From Polaromonas sp. (GTDB taxonomy: Bacteria; Pseudomonadota; Gammaproteobacteria; Burkholderiales; Burkholderiaceae_C), in NCBI GenBank assembly GCA_014376885.1, contig JACMQR010000142.1, forward strand, positions 1 through 5,221: a stretch of 5,221 nt of DNA, read 5' to 3'. The position numbers were made by a program, and so were the translations under genes. This document shows, piece after piece, positions 1 through 5,221 of this stretch (position 1 is the first letter of the stretch; each line of letters starts with the position of its first letter). The notes under the pieces were generated by a model. It was given only the letters and a program-made list of their open reading frames with translations. It made no database searches and was not told the DNA's origin.

Positions 1-1
1 C

Positions 2-205
2 ACGGAAGTCGTCACGGTCGAGTACAAGATCAATTTTCTGGCCGGCTTTGCGGACGGCGAGTTGCGCGCCGTGGGCCGGGTGGCGCGCGCCGGCAAGCGC
101 ATCATCGTGGCCACGGCCGACGTCACGCACCTGGCCGCTGACGGCCGGCAAAGCGCCTGCGCCCTGATGCAGCAGACCCTGGTGCCGGTGCCCAAAACGT
201 ATTAG
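2..205 (+). CDS. PaaI-family hotdog thioesterase, C-terminal part (5' end outside window)
   Basis: The reading frame is open from base 2 and ends at TAG 203-205, giving 67 residues. The segment [11 protein letters not shown] is typical of the central beta strand of PaaI-type hotdog acyl-CoA thioesterases. It is followed by an alternating hydrophobic strand ([20 protein letters not shown]) and a closing strand with [10 protein letters not shown], as at the end of these roughly 130-150 residue proteins. Such enzymes hydrolyse acyl-CoA or phenylacetyl-CoA-type thioesters in the cytoplasm. The catalytic acidic residue and the substrate helix lie upstream of the window, so activity and substrate cannot be judged. 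It lies 41 bp before the isovaleryl-CoA dehydrogenase gene on the same strand, so a role in clearing stalled CoA esters of the same pathway is plausible but inferred. The hotdog assignment is fairly sure; the subfamily is less so. Confidence 0.8.
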   Translation, partial: TEVVTVEYKINFLAGFADGELRAVGRVARAGKRIIVATADVTHLAADGRQSACALMQQTLVPVPKTY

Positions 206-232
206 CTAGCGCGCATCCCCCTCATTTTTCAC

Positions 233-239
233 AGAAAGA
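233..239 (+). promoter_or_regulatory. Purine-rich ribosome binding site of isovaleryl-CoA dehydrogenase
   Basis: AGAAAGA lies 7 bp before the ATG at 247. It is a weak Shine-Dalgarno match but the only purine-rich run in the 41-bp gap, and it supports the ATG at 247. The rest of the gap (206-246) shows no clear -35/-10 promoter and no terminator hairpin, so transcription may come through from the thioesterase gene. Confidence 0.45.
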
Positions 240-246
240 TTTCCCC

Positions 247-1428
247 ATGAACACCCTGCCCGGACTCAATTTCCAGCTCGGCGAGGACATTGACGCCCTG
301 CGCGACACCGTGCGCGCTTTCGCCCAGGCCGAGATCGCCCCGCGCGCCGCCGAACTGGACCGTAGCGACCAGTTCCCGATGGACCTGTGGGAAAAGATGG
401 GCGCGCTCGGCGTGCTCGGTATCACCGTCGGCGAGGAGTATGGCGGCGCCGGCATGGGTTACCTGGCGCACATGATCGCGATGGAGGAAATCAGCCGCGC
501 CAGTGCCTCGGTCGGCCTGAGCTATGGCGCGCATTCCAACCTGTGTGTCAACCAGATCAAGCGCAACGGCACCGAAGCGCAGCGCCGCAACTACCTGCCC
601 AAGCTGATCAGCGGCGCGCATGTCGGCGCGCTCGCCATGAGCGAGCCCGGCGCGGGCAGCGACGTGATCTCGATGAAGTTGGAAGCCGAGGACAAGGGCG
701 GGGTTTTCCTGCTCAACGGCAGCAAGATGTGGATCACCAACGGCCCGGACGCCGACACCTTGGTGGTGTATGCCAAGACCGCGCCCGAGCTGGGCGCGCG
801 CGGCATCACGGCTTTTTTGATCGAAAAAGGCATGCCGGGCTTTTCGGTGGCGCAAAAGCTCGACAAGCTGGGCATGCGCGGCAGCCACACCGGCGAGCTG
901 GTGTTCAACAATGTCGAGGTGCCGGCGCACCACATCCTGGGCGGCCTGAACAATGGCGCGAAGGTCTTGATGAGCGGCCTGGACTTCGAGCGCGCGGTGC
1001 TGGCCGCCGGGCCGCTGGGCATCATGCAGTCGGTGATGGACAACGTCGTGCCCTACATCCATGACCGCCAGCAGTTCGGGCGCAGCATCGGCGAGTTCCA
1101 GCTGATCCAGGGCAAGGTCGCCGACATGTACACCGTGCTGCAAGCCGGCCGGGCGTTTTGCTACACCGTGGGCAAGAACCTGGACATGCTCGGCGTCGAG
1201 CATGTGCGCCAGGTGCGCAAGGACTGCGCGTCGGTGATTTTGTGGTGCGCTGAAAAAGCCACCTGGATGGCCGGCGAGGGCATCCAGATCTACGGCGGCA
1301 ACGGCTACATCAACGACTATCCGCTGGGCCGCCTGTGGCGCGATGCCAAGCTCTATGAAATCGGTGCCGGCACCAGCGAAATCCGGCGCATGCTGATTGG
1401 GCGTGAGTTGTTTGCTGAAACTCTTTAA
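247..1428 (+). CDS. ivd: Isovaleryl-CoA dehydrogenase (leucine catabolism)
   Basis: This FAD-dependent acyl-CoA dehydrogenase of 393 residues, the usual family length, oxidises isovaleryl-CoA to 3-methylcrotonyl-CoA and passes electrons to electron-transfer flavoprotein. The order is an N-terminal helical domain (about 1-125), a beta domain with the flavin/substrate signature [11 protein letters not shown] (130-140) and WITNG (162-166), then a C-terminal helical domain with the [12 protein letters not shown] segment (274-285) and the [15 protein letters not shown]-contact region (348-359). The specific assignment comes from the catalytic base. Glu248 in [15 protein letters not shown] matches human IVD Glu254, while Ala374 in [12 protein letters not shown] occupies the position of the catalytic Glu of medium- and short-chain enzymes. 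The ATG at 247 gives the expected N-terminus. It is followed after 24 bp by the carbonic anhydrase gene, probably in one operon. The symbol liuA is also used for this gene. Confidence 0.95.
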   Translation: MNTLPGLNFQLGEDIDALRDTVRAFAQAEIAPRAAELDRSDQFPMDLWEKMGALGVLGITVGEEYGGAGMGYLAHMIAMEEISRASASVGLSYGAHSNLCVNQIKRNGTEAQRRNYLPKLISGAHVGALAMSEPGAGSDVISMKLEAEDKGGVFLLNGSKMWITNGPDADTLVVYAKTAPELGARGITAFLIEKGMPGFSVAQKLDKLGMRGSHTGELVFNNVEVPAHHILGGLNNGAKVLMSGLDFERAVLAAGPLGIMQSVMDNVVPYIHDRQQFGRSIGEFQLIQGKVADMYTVLQAGRAFCYTVGKNLDMLGVEHVRQVRKDCASVILWCAEKATWMAGEGIQIYGGNGYINDYPLGRLWRDAKLYEIGAGTSEIRRMLIGRELFAETL

Positions 1429-1452
1429 TTTACGCCATCGACAATACGGCCC

Positions 1453-2121
1453 ATGACCATCCAAGACCTCTTCGCCCACAACCGCGCCTGGGCGGCCGAA
1501 ATGGCAGCCACGCGGCCCGGCTTTTTCACCAGCCTGGTGCGCCAGCAAACGCCCAAGTACATGTGGATCGGCTGCTCGGACAGCCGGGTGCCGGCCAACC
1601 AGATCACCGGGCTCGAGCCGGGCGAGATTTTTGTGCATCGCAACGTGGCCAACATCGTCGTGCATTCGGACTTGAATGCGCTGTCGGCCATCCAGTTCGC
1701 GGTCGAGCGGCTCAAGGTCAAGGAGATCATGGTGGTGGGCCACTATGGCTGCTCGGGCGTGCAGGCGGCGCTCGAAGGCGCGCGCATCGGGCTGGCCGAC
1801 AACTGGATCCGCCACATCCAGGATGTGCGCCACCGGCACAGCGAGCTGCTGGGCAGCCTGCCCGAGTCGGCGCGGGCCAATGCGCTGTGCGACATCAATG
1901 TGATCGAGCAGGTGGTCAACGTGTCGGTCAGCACCGTCATGGTCGACGCCTGGGCGCGCGGCCAGCCAGTGCGGGTGCACGGCTGGGCCTTCGGCGTGCA
2001 CGACGGGCTGCTGCAGGACCTGCAGATGTCGGTGTCCGGGCCGCTGGGCTTTGACCAGCGCTACCGCAACGCTCTTGACAGCGTGCAGGCCAAATGGACC
2101 GCCCAGGCCGTGCCGGCCTAG
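1453..2121 (+). CDS. can: Beta-class carbonic anhydrase (type II, Can-like)
   Basis: This 222-residue cytoplasmic zinc enzyme interconverts CO2 and bicarbonate; E. coli Can is 220 residues. The zinc ligands are visible as Cys41 (GCSDSR), His97 and Cys100 (GHYGC), and the Asp43-Arg45 dyad that gates the metal is present. Trp38 and Arg63 match two residues of the non-catalytic bicarbonate site of type II enzymes (HICA numbering Trp39, Arg64). The third, Tyr181 in the VHGWxYG segment, is Phe180 here (codon 1990-1992). The C-terminal HDGLLQDL and FDQRYRNAL segments also resemble Can. The start at 1453 gives the family N-terminus (LFAHNRAWA), although no Shine-Dalgarno sequence precedes it, which suggests translational coupling to ivd 24 bp upstream. 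Context suggests bicarbonate supply to a biotin-dependent carboxylase of leucine breakdown. The family is certain; the link to the carboxylase is inferred. Confidence 0.95.
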   Translation: MTIQDLFAHNRAWAAEMAATRPGFFTSLVRQQTPKYMWIGCSDSRVPANQITGLEPGEIFVHRNVANIVVHSDLNALSAIQFAVERLKVKEIMVVGHYGCSGVQAALEGARIGLADNWIRHIQDVRHRHSELLGSLPESARANALCDINVIEQVVNVSVSTVMVDAWARGQPVRVHGWAFGVHDGLLQDLQMSVSGPLGFDQRYRNALDSVQAKWTAQAVPA

Positions 2122-2145
2122 GGTCTGCCGGCCCGGGCCCTTGCC

Positions 2146-4059
2146 ATGTTTCCGCAGCGCCTTGACTCGCCTCTGGCCTACGACATCGCCAAGGCGATGA
2201 TCGACGGCTTTAACCGGCACTACCAGCTGTTTCGCAGCGAATCGAGCCGCGCCAAGCACCGCTTCGAAACCGCCGACTGGCGCGGCCAGCAGCGCGCCCA
2301 GCGCGAGCGCATCGAGTTCTACGACCTGCGGGTGCGCGAAGCGTCGACGCGGCTGGAGCGTGAATTCAAGGCCGGCGAGCAGCCGATGGAGGTCTGGCAC
2401 CAGGTCAAGCTGCATTACATCGGCCTGCTGGTCAACCACCACCAGCCCGAGCTGGCCGAAACCTTCTTCAACTCGGTGACCACCAAAATCCTGCACCGCA
2501 GCTACTTTCAGAACGACTTTATTTTTGTCCGGCCCGCCGTCAGCACCGAGTACATCGAAAACGACGAGCCGGCCGCGCAGCCCACCTACCGCGCCTACTA
2601 CCCCACTTCAAGCTCCCTGCAGGCGACCCTGCTCAAGCTGGTGGGAGACTTCGAGCTGCGCCTGGAGTTCGAGGACTTGGCGCGCGATACAACCCATGTG
2701 GCGCAAGCCATCGGTGAACAACTGGGCGATGTCAAGCTGCGGGCCAATTTTCAGTTGCAGGTGCTGTCCAGCCTGTTTTTTCGCAACAAGGGCGCGTACA
2801 TCGTCGGCAAGGTCATCAACGGCTTCAAGGAAATTCCCTTTGCGCTGCCGGTTCTGCACAGCCAGCCGGCGCCTGGTCCCCTGGGGCGGGGCGGGGACCC
2901 GGGCATTTCAAGCCAGCTGGACGCCGGTAAACTGGTGATTGACGCGGCCCTGTTTGGTGAGGACGATTTGCTCATCCTGTTCAGTTTTGCCCGGGCCTAC
3001 TTCATGGTCGACATGGGCATTCCGTCGGCGTTCGTGCAGTTTCTGCGCGGCCTGATGCCGCGCATGCCGCGCGCCGAGATCTACAACGCCCTGGGTCTGG
3101 CCAAGCAGGGCAAGACATTGTTCTACCGCGATTTTTTGCAGCACCTGCGCTATTCGACCGACCAGTTCCGCATTGCCCCGGGCATCAAGGGGATGGTCAT
3201 GCTGGTGTTCGATTTGCCGTCGTTTCCCTATGTGTTCAAGGTCATCAAGGACTATTACCCGCCGCAAAAAGACACCACCCGCGAGCAGATCAAGGGCAAG
3301 TACCTGCTGGTCAAGCAGCACGACCGGGTAGGCCGCATGGCCGACACCCAGGAATACACCCTGGTGGCGTTTCCGCGCGACCGGTTCAGCGACGCGCTGA
3401 TCGCCGAGATTGAAAAATTCGCGCCCAGCCAGCTGGAGATCAGCGACCGCGACGGCGATGGCCGGGTGGAAGTGATCATCCAGCATGTGTACATCGAGCG
3501 GCGCATGATTCCGCTCAACATCTACCTGCAAGAAGCGTTTGATCTGGGCGCGGACCAGCCCGCCGGCGCGGCGCAGATCGAGCGCGCGGTGGTTGAATAT
3601 GGCAATGCCATCAAGGACCTGGTGGCGGCCAACATCTTTCCGGGCGACATGCTCTGGAAAAACTTCGGCATCACCCGCCACGGCAAGGTGGTGTTCTACG
3701 ACTACGACGAGATCGAATACGTCACCGACTGCAAGTTCCGCAAGGTGCCCGTGCCGCGCACCGAGGAAGAAGAAATGAGCGGTGACATCTGGTATGCCGT
3801 CGGCCCGAAAGATGTGTTTCCCGAAACCTTTGCGCCCTTTCTGCTCGGCAACCCCGCCGTACGGGCGGTGTTCATGAAGCACCATGCCGACCTGCTCGAC
3901 GCTGCGTTCTGGCAAAGCCACCAGGCGCGCATCCGTGCTGGCCATGTGTACGACGTGTTTCCGTATGAGCAGCAAAAGCGGTTTGCGCTGGCCCGCCCGG
4001 CGGCGCTTGCCGATGAACGCACTGCACCGCATCCAGCGACATCTCATCCCCCCGTTTAA
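2146..4059 (+). CDS. aceK: Isocitrate dehydrogenase kinase/phosphatase AceK
   Basis: This bifunctional cytoplasmic enzyme phosphorylates isocitrate dehydrogenase to switch it off and dephosphorylates it to restore activity, thereby controlling flux between the TCA cycle and the glyoxylate shunt. The N-terminal regulatory half runs to about residue 320 and contains the family segments HRFETADW and ETFFNSV. The kinase-like half has the ATP loop APGIKGMVM (344-352), Lys365 in [17 protein letters not shown] (392-401, Asp400 probably matching E. coli Asp371, needed for phosphatase activity), [25 protein letters not shown] with Asp501 (E. coli Asp457) and VVFYDYDEI with Asp519 (E. coli Asp475). All key residues are kept. 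At 637 residues it exceeds E. coli AceK (about 578) through an insertion near 239-260, about 15 extra residues between 400 and 501, and a Pro/Ala-rich C-terminal tail. It stands apart from any aceBA genes in view. No Shine-Dalgarno sequence is seen before the ATG; the start is chosen from family alignment. Confidence 0.96.
   Translation: MFPQRLDSPLAYDIAKAMIDGFNRHYQLFRSESSRAKHRFETADWRGQQRAQRERIEFYDLRVREASTRLEREFKAGEQPMEVWHQVKLHYIGLLVNHHQPELAETFFNSVTTKILHRSYFQNDFIFVRPAVSTEYIENDEPAAQPTYRAYYPTSSSLQATLLKLVGDFELRLEFEDLARDTTHVAQAIGEQLGDVKLRANFQLQVLSSLFFRNKGAYIVGKVINGFKEIPFALPVLHSQPAPGPLGRGGDPGISSQLDAGKLVIDAALFGEDDLLILFSFARAYFMVDMGIPSAFVQFLRGLMPRMPRAEIYNALGLAKQGKTLFYRDFLQHLRYSTDQFRIAPGIKGMVMLVFDLPSFPYVFKVIKDYYPPQKDTTREQIKGKYLLVKQHDRVGRMADTQEYTLVAFPRDRFSDALIAEIEKFAPSQLEISDRDGDGRVEVIIQHVYIERRMIPLNIYLQEAFDLGADQPAGAAQIERAVVEYGNAIKDLVAANIFPGDMLWKNFGITRHGKVVFYDYDEIEYVTDCKFRKVPVPRTEEEEMSGDIWYAVGPKDVFPETFAPFLLGNPAVRAVFMKHHADLLDAAFWQSHQARIRAGHVYDVFPYEQQKRFALARPAALADERTAPHPATSHPPV
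2875..2899. repeat. 7-bp perfect inverted repeat inside the aceK insertion
   Basis: GGTCCCC at 2875-2881 is the exact reverse complement of GGGGACC at 2893-2899, separated by an 11-base G-rich loop. It lies entirely in the stretch encoding the extra AceK residues. It could form a stable hairpin in DNA or mRNA. There is no T-run, so it is not a terminator. Confidence 0.6.
2883..2903 (+). other. Potential G-quadruplex motif in the aceK coding strand
   Basis: Three GGGG runs (2883-2886, 2888-2891, 2893-2896) are separated by single C bases and followed after ACCC by GGG (2901-2903). This meets the usual four-tract pattern with loops of 1, 1 and 4 bases. It is on the coding strand, so the mRNA would carry it as well. 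It overlaps the right arm of the inverted repeat, so the two folds would compete. Folding is a prediction from pattern only. Confidence 0.5.
3445..3480 (+). other. EF-hand-like acidic loop in AceK
   Basis: Residues 434-445 read [12 protein letters not shown], matching the start of a calcium-binding loop (Asp at positions 1, 3 and 5, Gly at 6, hydrophobic at 8), but position 12 is Ile where EF-hands have Glu. It falls just before the conserved IxHxYIERRM segment, in a region where E. coli AceK is shorter. Calcium binding is not established; it may simply be a polar turn. Confidence 0.4.
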
Positions 4060-4063
4060 AGGA
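4058..4063 (+). promoter_or_regulatory. Shine-Dalgarno of the thiolase gene, overlapping the aceK stop
   Basis: AAAGGA lies 7 bp before the ATG at 4071 and its first two bases are the last two of the aceK stop codon TAA (4057-4059). This is the best ribosome binding site in the window. It fixes the thiolase start and implies co-transcription with aceK. Confidence 0.75.
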
Positions 4064-4070
4064 CCACACC

Positions 4071-5221
4071 ATGCTCGATTCCATCGTCATTCTTGGCGCT
4101 GCCCGCACCCCGATGGGCGCGTTCCAGGGCGAGTTCGCCAGCCTGTCGGCCAACGACCTGGGCGGCGCGGCCATCCGGGCCGCGGTCGAGCGCTCGGGGC
4201 TCGCGCCCGAAAAAGTCGATGAAGTGCTGTTCGGCAACTGCCTGATGGCCGGCCAGGGCCAGGCGCCGGCGCGCCAGGCCGGCTTCAAGGGCGGCTTGAG
4301 CGCGGCAACCGGCGCGGTCACGCTGTCTAAAATGTGTGGCTCGGGAATGGCGGCGACGTTGCTGGCGCATGACCAGCTGGTCGCTGGCAGCCGCGACGTG
4401 ATGGTCGCCGGCGGCATGGAAAGCATGACCAACGCGCCCTACCTGTTGCCCAAGGCGCGCAGCGGCATGCGCATCGGCCACGACCGGGTGATGGACCACA
4501 TGATGCTCGACGGCCTGGAAGACGCCTACGAAGCGGGCCGCTCGATGGGCACCTTCGGCGAGGACTGCGCCGCCAAATATGGTTTCACCCGGCAAGCGCA
4601 GGACGCCTTTGCCACCGCCAGCGTGCAGCGCGCCCAGCAGGCCATCGAATCGGGCGCCTTCAAGGCCGAAATCGTGCCGGTCAGCGTCAAGGGCCGGACG
4701 GGCGAGCGCGTCATCGGCAGCGACGAAGCCCCCGGCAAGGTCAGGCTGGAAAAGATTGCCTCGCTCAAGCCGGCCTTTAAAAAAGACGGCACCATCACCG
4801 CTGCCTCCAGCTCGTCGATCAGCGACGGCGCGGCCGCGCTGGTGCTGAGCCGCGAATCGACCGCCCATGACCTTGGTGCCGCGCCCATCGCCCGCATCCT
4901 CGGCCATGCGACGTTTGCCCAGGCGCCCGAATGGTTTTCAACCGCCCCGGTCGGCGCGGTGAACCGGCTGCTGAAAAAGCTCGGCTGGCAGATCATCGAC
5001 GTGGACCTGTGGGAAATCAACGAAGCCTTTGCGGTGGTGCCGATGGCCGCGATGAAGGAACTCGGCATTGCCCACGACATCGTCAACGTCAACGGCGGTG
5101 CCTGCGCGCTGGGCCACCCGATCGGCTGCAGCGGCGCGCGCATCATCGTCACCTTGATTTATGCGCTGAAGGCCCGGGGCTTGAAAAAAGGCATTGCGAC
5201 GCTGTGCATTGGCGGCGGCGA
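4071..5221 (+). CDS. Acetyl-CoA acetyltransferase (thiolase), 3' end outside window
   Basis: This is a thiolase of the biosynthetic/acetoacetyl-CoA type, cytoplasmic, which reversibly condenses two acetyl-CoA or cleaves acetoacetyl-CoA. It is open through codon 383 with two bases left over, while family members are about 390-394 residues, so roughly ten are missing. The nucleophile Cys89 lies in LSKMCGSGM, followed by VAGGMESMTNAPY (112-124). NEAF (Asn317), GGACALGHPIGCSGAR with His349, and Cys379 in LCIGGG complete the active site and match Zoogloea thiolase Cys89, Asn316, His348 and Cys378. The CoA loop reads TAASSSSISDGAAA (243-256), with Ser246 where many relatives have Asn. Next to isovaleryl-CoA dehydrogenase, it most likely splits the acetoacetyl-CoA derived from leucine, but a role in polyhydroxybutyrate synthesis or beta-oxidation cannot be excluded. 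No symbol is given because atoB, phaA and others cannot be separated from sequence alone. Confidence 0.93.
   Translation, partial: MLDSIVILGAARTPMGAFQGEFASLSANDLGGAAIRAAVERSGLAPEKVDEVLFGNCLMAGQGQAPARQAGFKGGLSAATGAVTLSKMCGSGMAATLLAHDQLVAGSRDVMVAGGMESMTNAPYLLPKARSGMRIGHDRVMDHMMLDGLEDAYEAGRSMGTFGEDCAAKYGFTRQAQDAFATASVQRAQQAIESGAFKAEIVPVSVKGRTGERVIGSDEAPGKVRLEKIASLKPAFKKDGTITAASSSSISDGAAALVLSRESTAHDLGAAPIARILGHATFAQAPEWFSTAPVGAVNRLLKKLGWQIIDVDLWEINEAFAVVPMAAMKELGIAHDIVNVNGGACALGHPIGCSGARIIVTLIYALKARGLKKGIATLCIGGG

Larger units (their letters stand above)
2860..2925 (+). other. Pro/Gly-rich insertion in the AceK regulatory domain
   Basis: These bases encode AceK residues 239-260, beginning [15 protein letters not shown]. 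In E. coli AceK, recalled from memory, the conserved His of the preceding LPxxH segment and the Gly-x-Leu that follows are joined by only about four residues, so about 18 residues are added here. The flanking sequence on both sides is well conserved, the frame is kept, and the segment would form a flexible surface loop. Its DNA is more G/C-skewed than the surroundings. It could be lineage-wide or a recent in-frame insertion; the sequence alone does not decide. Confidence 0.6.

Noticed and set aside
206..246. Possible promoter or terminator between the thioesterase gene and ivd
   Set aside because: There is no hairpin followed by T-run and no recognisable -35/-10 pair in the 41 bp; only a weak ribosome binding site is supported.
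812..829. Inverted repeat CTTTTT...AAAAAG resembling a terminator stem
   Set aside because: It is AT-only except for the ends, lies in the middle of ivd and encodes the conserved AFLIEKG segment, so codon content explains it.
387..1064. A 225-codon + strand frame inside ivd
   Set aside because: It is an Arg/Gln/Ala-rich out-of-frame shadow of the dehydrogenase, with no domain and no independent start signal.
2130..2139. 10-bp palindrome GGCCCGGGCC between can and aceK
   Set aside because: It is a continuous palindrome without a loop or T-run. Such GC palindromes are common by chance here, and it is neither a terminator nor a known operator.
229..2496. A 755-codon open frame on the minus strand across ivd, can and the start of aceK
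   Set aside because: It is in exact codon register with three genes that share one frame. Its stops would be sense TTA, CTA and TCA codons, which are rare in this GC-rich codon usage, and the 24-bp gaps keep phase. The protein is a low-complexity, His/Ala/Val-rich reverse shadow with no recognisable domain.
2908..4047. A 379-codon open frame on the minus strand inside aceK
   Set aside because: It has the same cause: it is in register with aceK and bounded on one side by the sense TCA codon at 2905-2907. The product resembles no family I know, while the sense strand is clearly AceK.
4056..4907. A 283-codon minus-strand frame over the thiolase
   Set aside because: The sense strand encodes an intact thiolase with all catalytic motifs; the antisense product is Gly/Ala/His-rich noise.

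Overview
The window is a dense, single-strand stretch of bacterial chromosome. It is GC-rich, all five genes read on the + strand, and the gaps between them are only 11 to 41 bp. The protein types, codon choice and gene neighbourhood suggest a betaproteobacterium of the order Burkholderiales, probably Comamonadaceae-like (Polaromonas, Rhodoferax and relatives). That placement is inferred from recognition, not from a search.

Layout from left to right: (1) the C-terminal 67 residues of a PaaI-type hotdog thioesterase (2-205); (2) isovaleryl-CoA dehydrogenase (247-1428), the first committed oxidation of leucine breakdown; (3) a beta-class carbonic anhydrase of the Can/type II kind (1453-2121); (4) AceK, isocitrate dehydrogenase kinase/phosphatase (2146-4059), carrying two insertions relative to the E. 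coli protein as I recall it; (5) a biosynthetic-type thiolase (acetyl-CoA acetyltransferase) from 4071, cut by the window end about ten residues before its expected stop. There is no gene-free stretch over 300 bp, and I see no RNA gene, mobile element, CRISPR array or convincing terminator.

The genes make sense as one leucine/acyl-CoA catabolic operon. Isovaleryl-CoA dehydrogenase makes 3-methylcrotonyl-CoA. The next enzyme of that pathway, methylcrotonyl-CoA carboxylase (not in the window, possibly downstream), consumes bicarbonate, which the carbonic anhydrase can supply. Leucine ends as acetyl-CoA and acetoacetate; after activation to acetoacetyl-CoA, the thiolase splits it to acetyl-CoA. 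AceK sets isocitrate dehydrogenase activity and so decides whether that acetyl-CoA is burned in the TCA cycle or conserved by the glyoxylate shunt. The enzyme assignments rest on visible motifs; the operon logic is inference.

Points worth a second look are the composition of the cluster, a Pro/Gly insertion in AceK encoded by a hairpin-forming and potentially G-quadruplex-forming DNA segment, a calcium-loop-like acidic segment in AceK, a Tyr-to-Phe change at the expected allosteric bicarbonate site of the carbonic anhydrase, and two identical-length, in-phase 24-bp spacers without recognisable ribosome binding sites. I do not see a wholly new system here.
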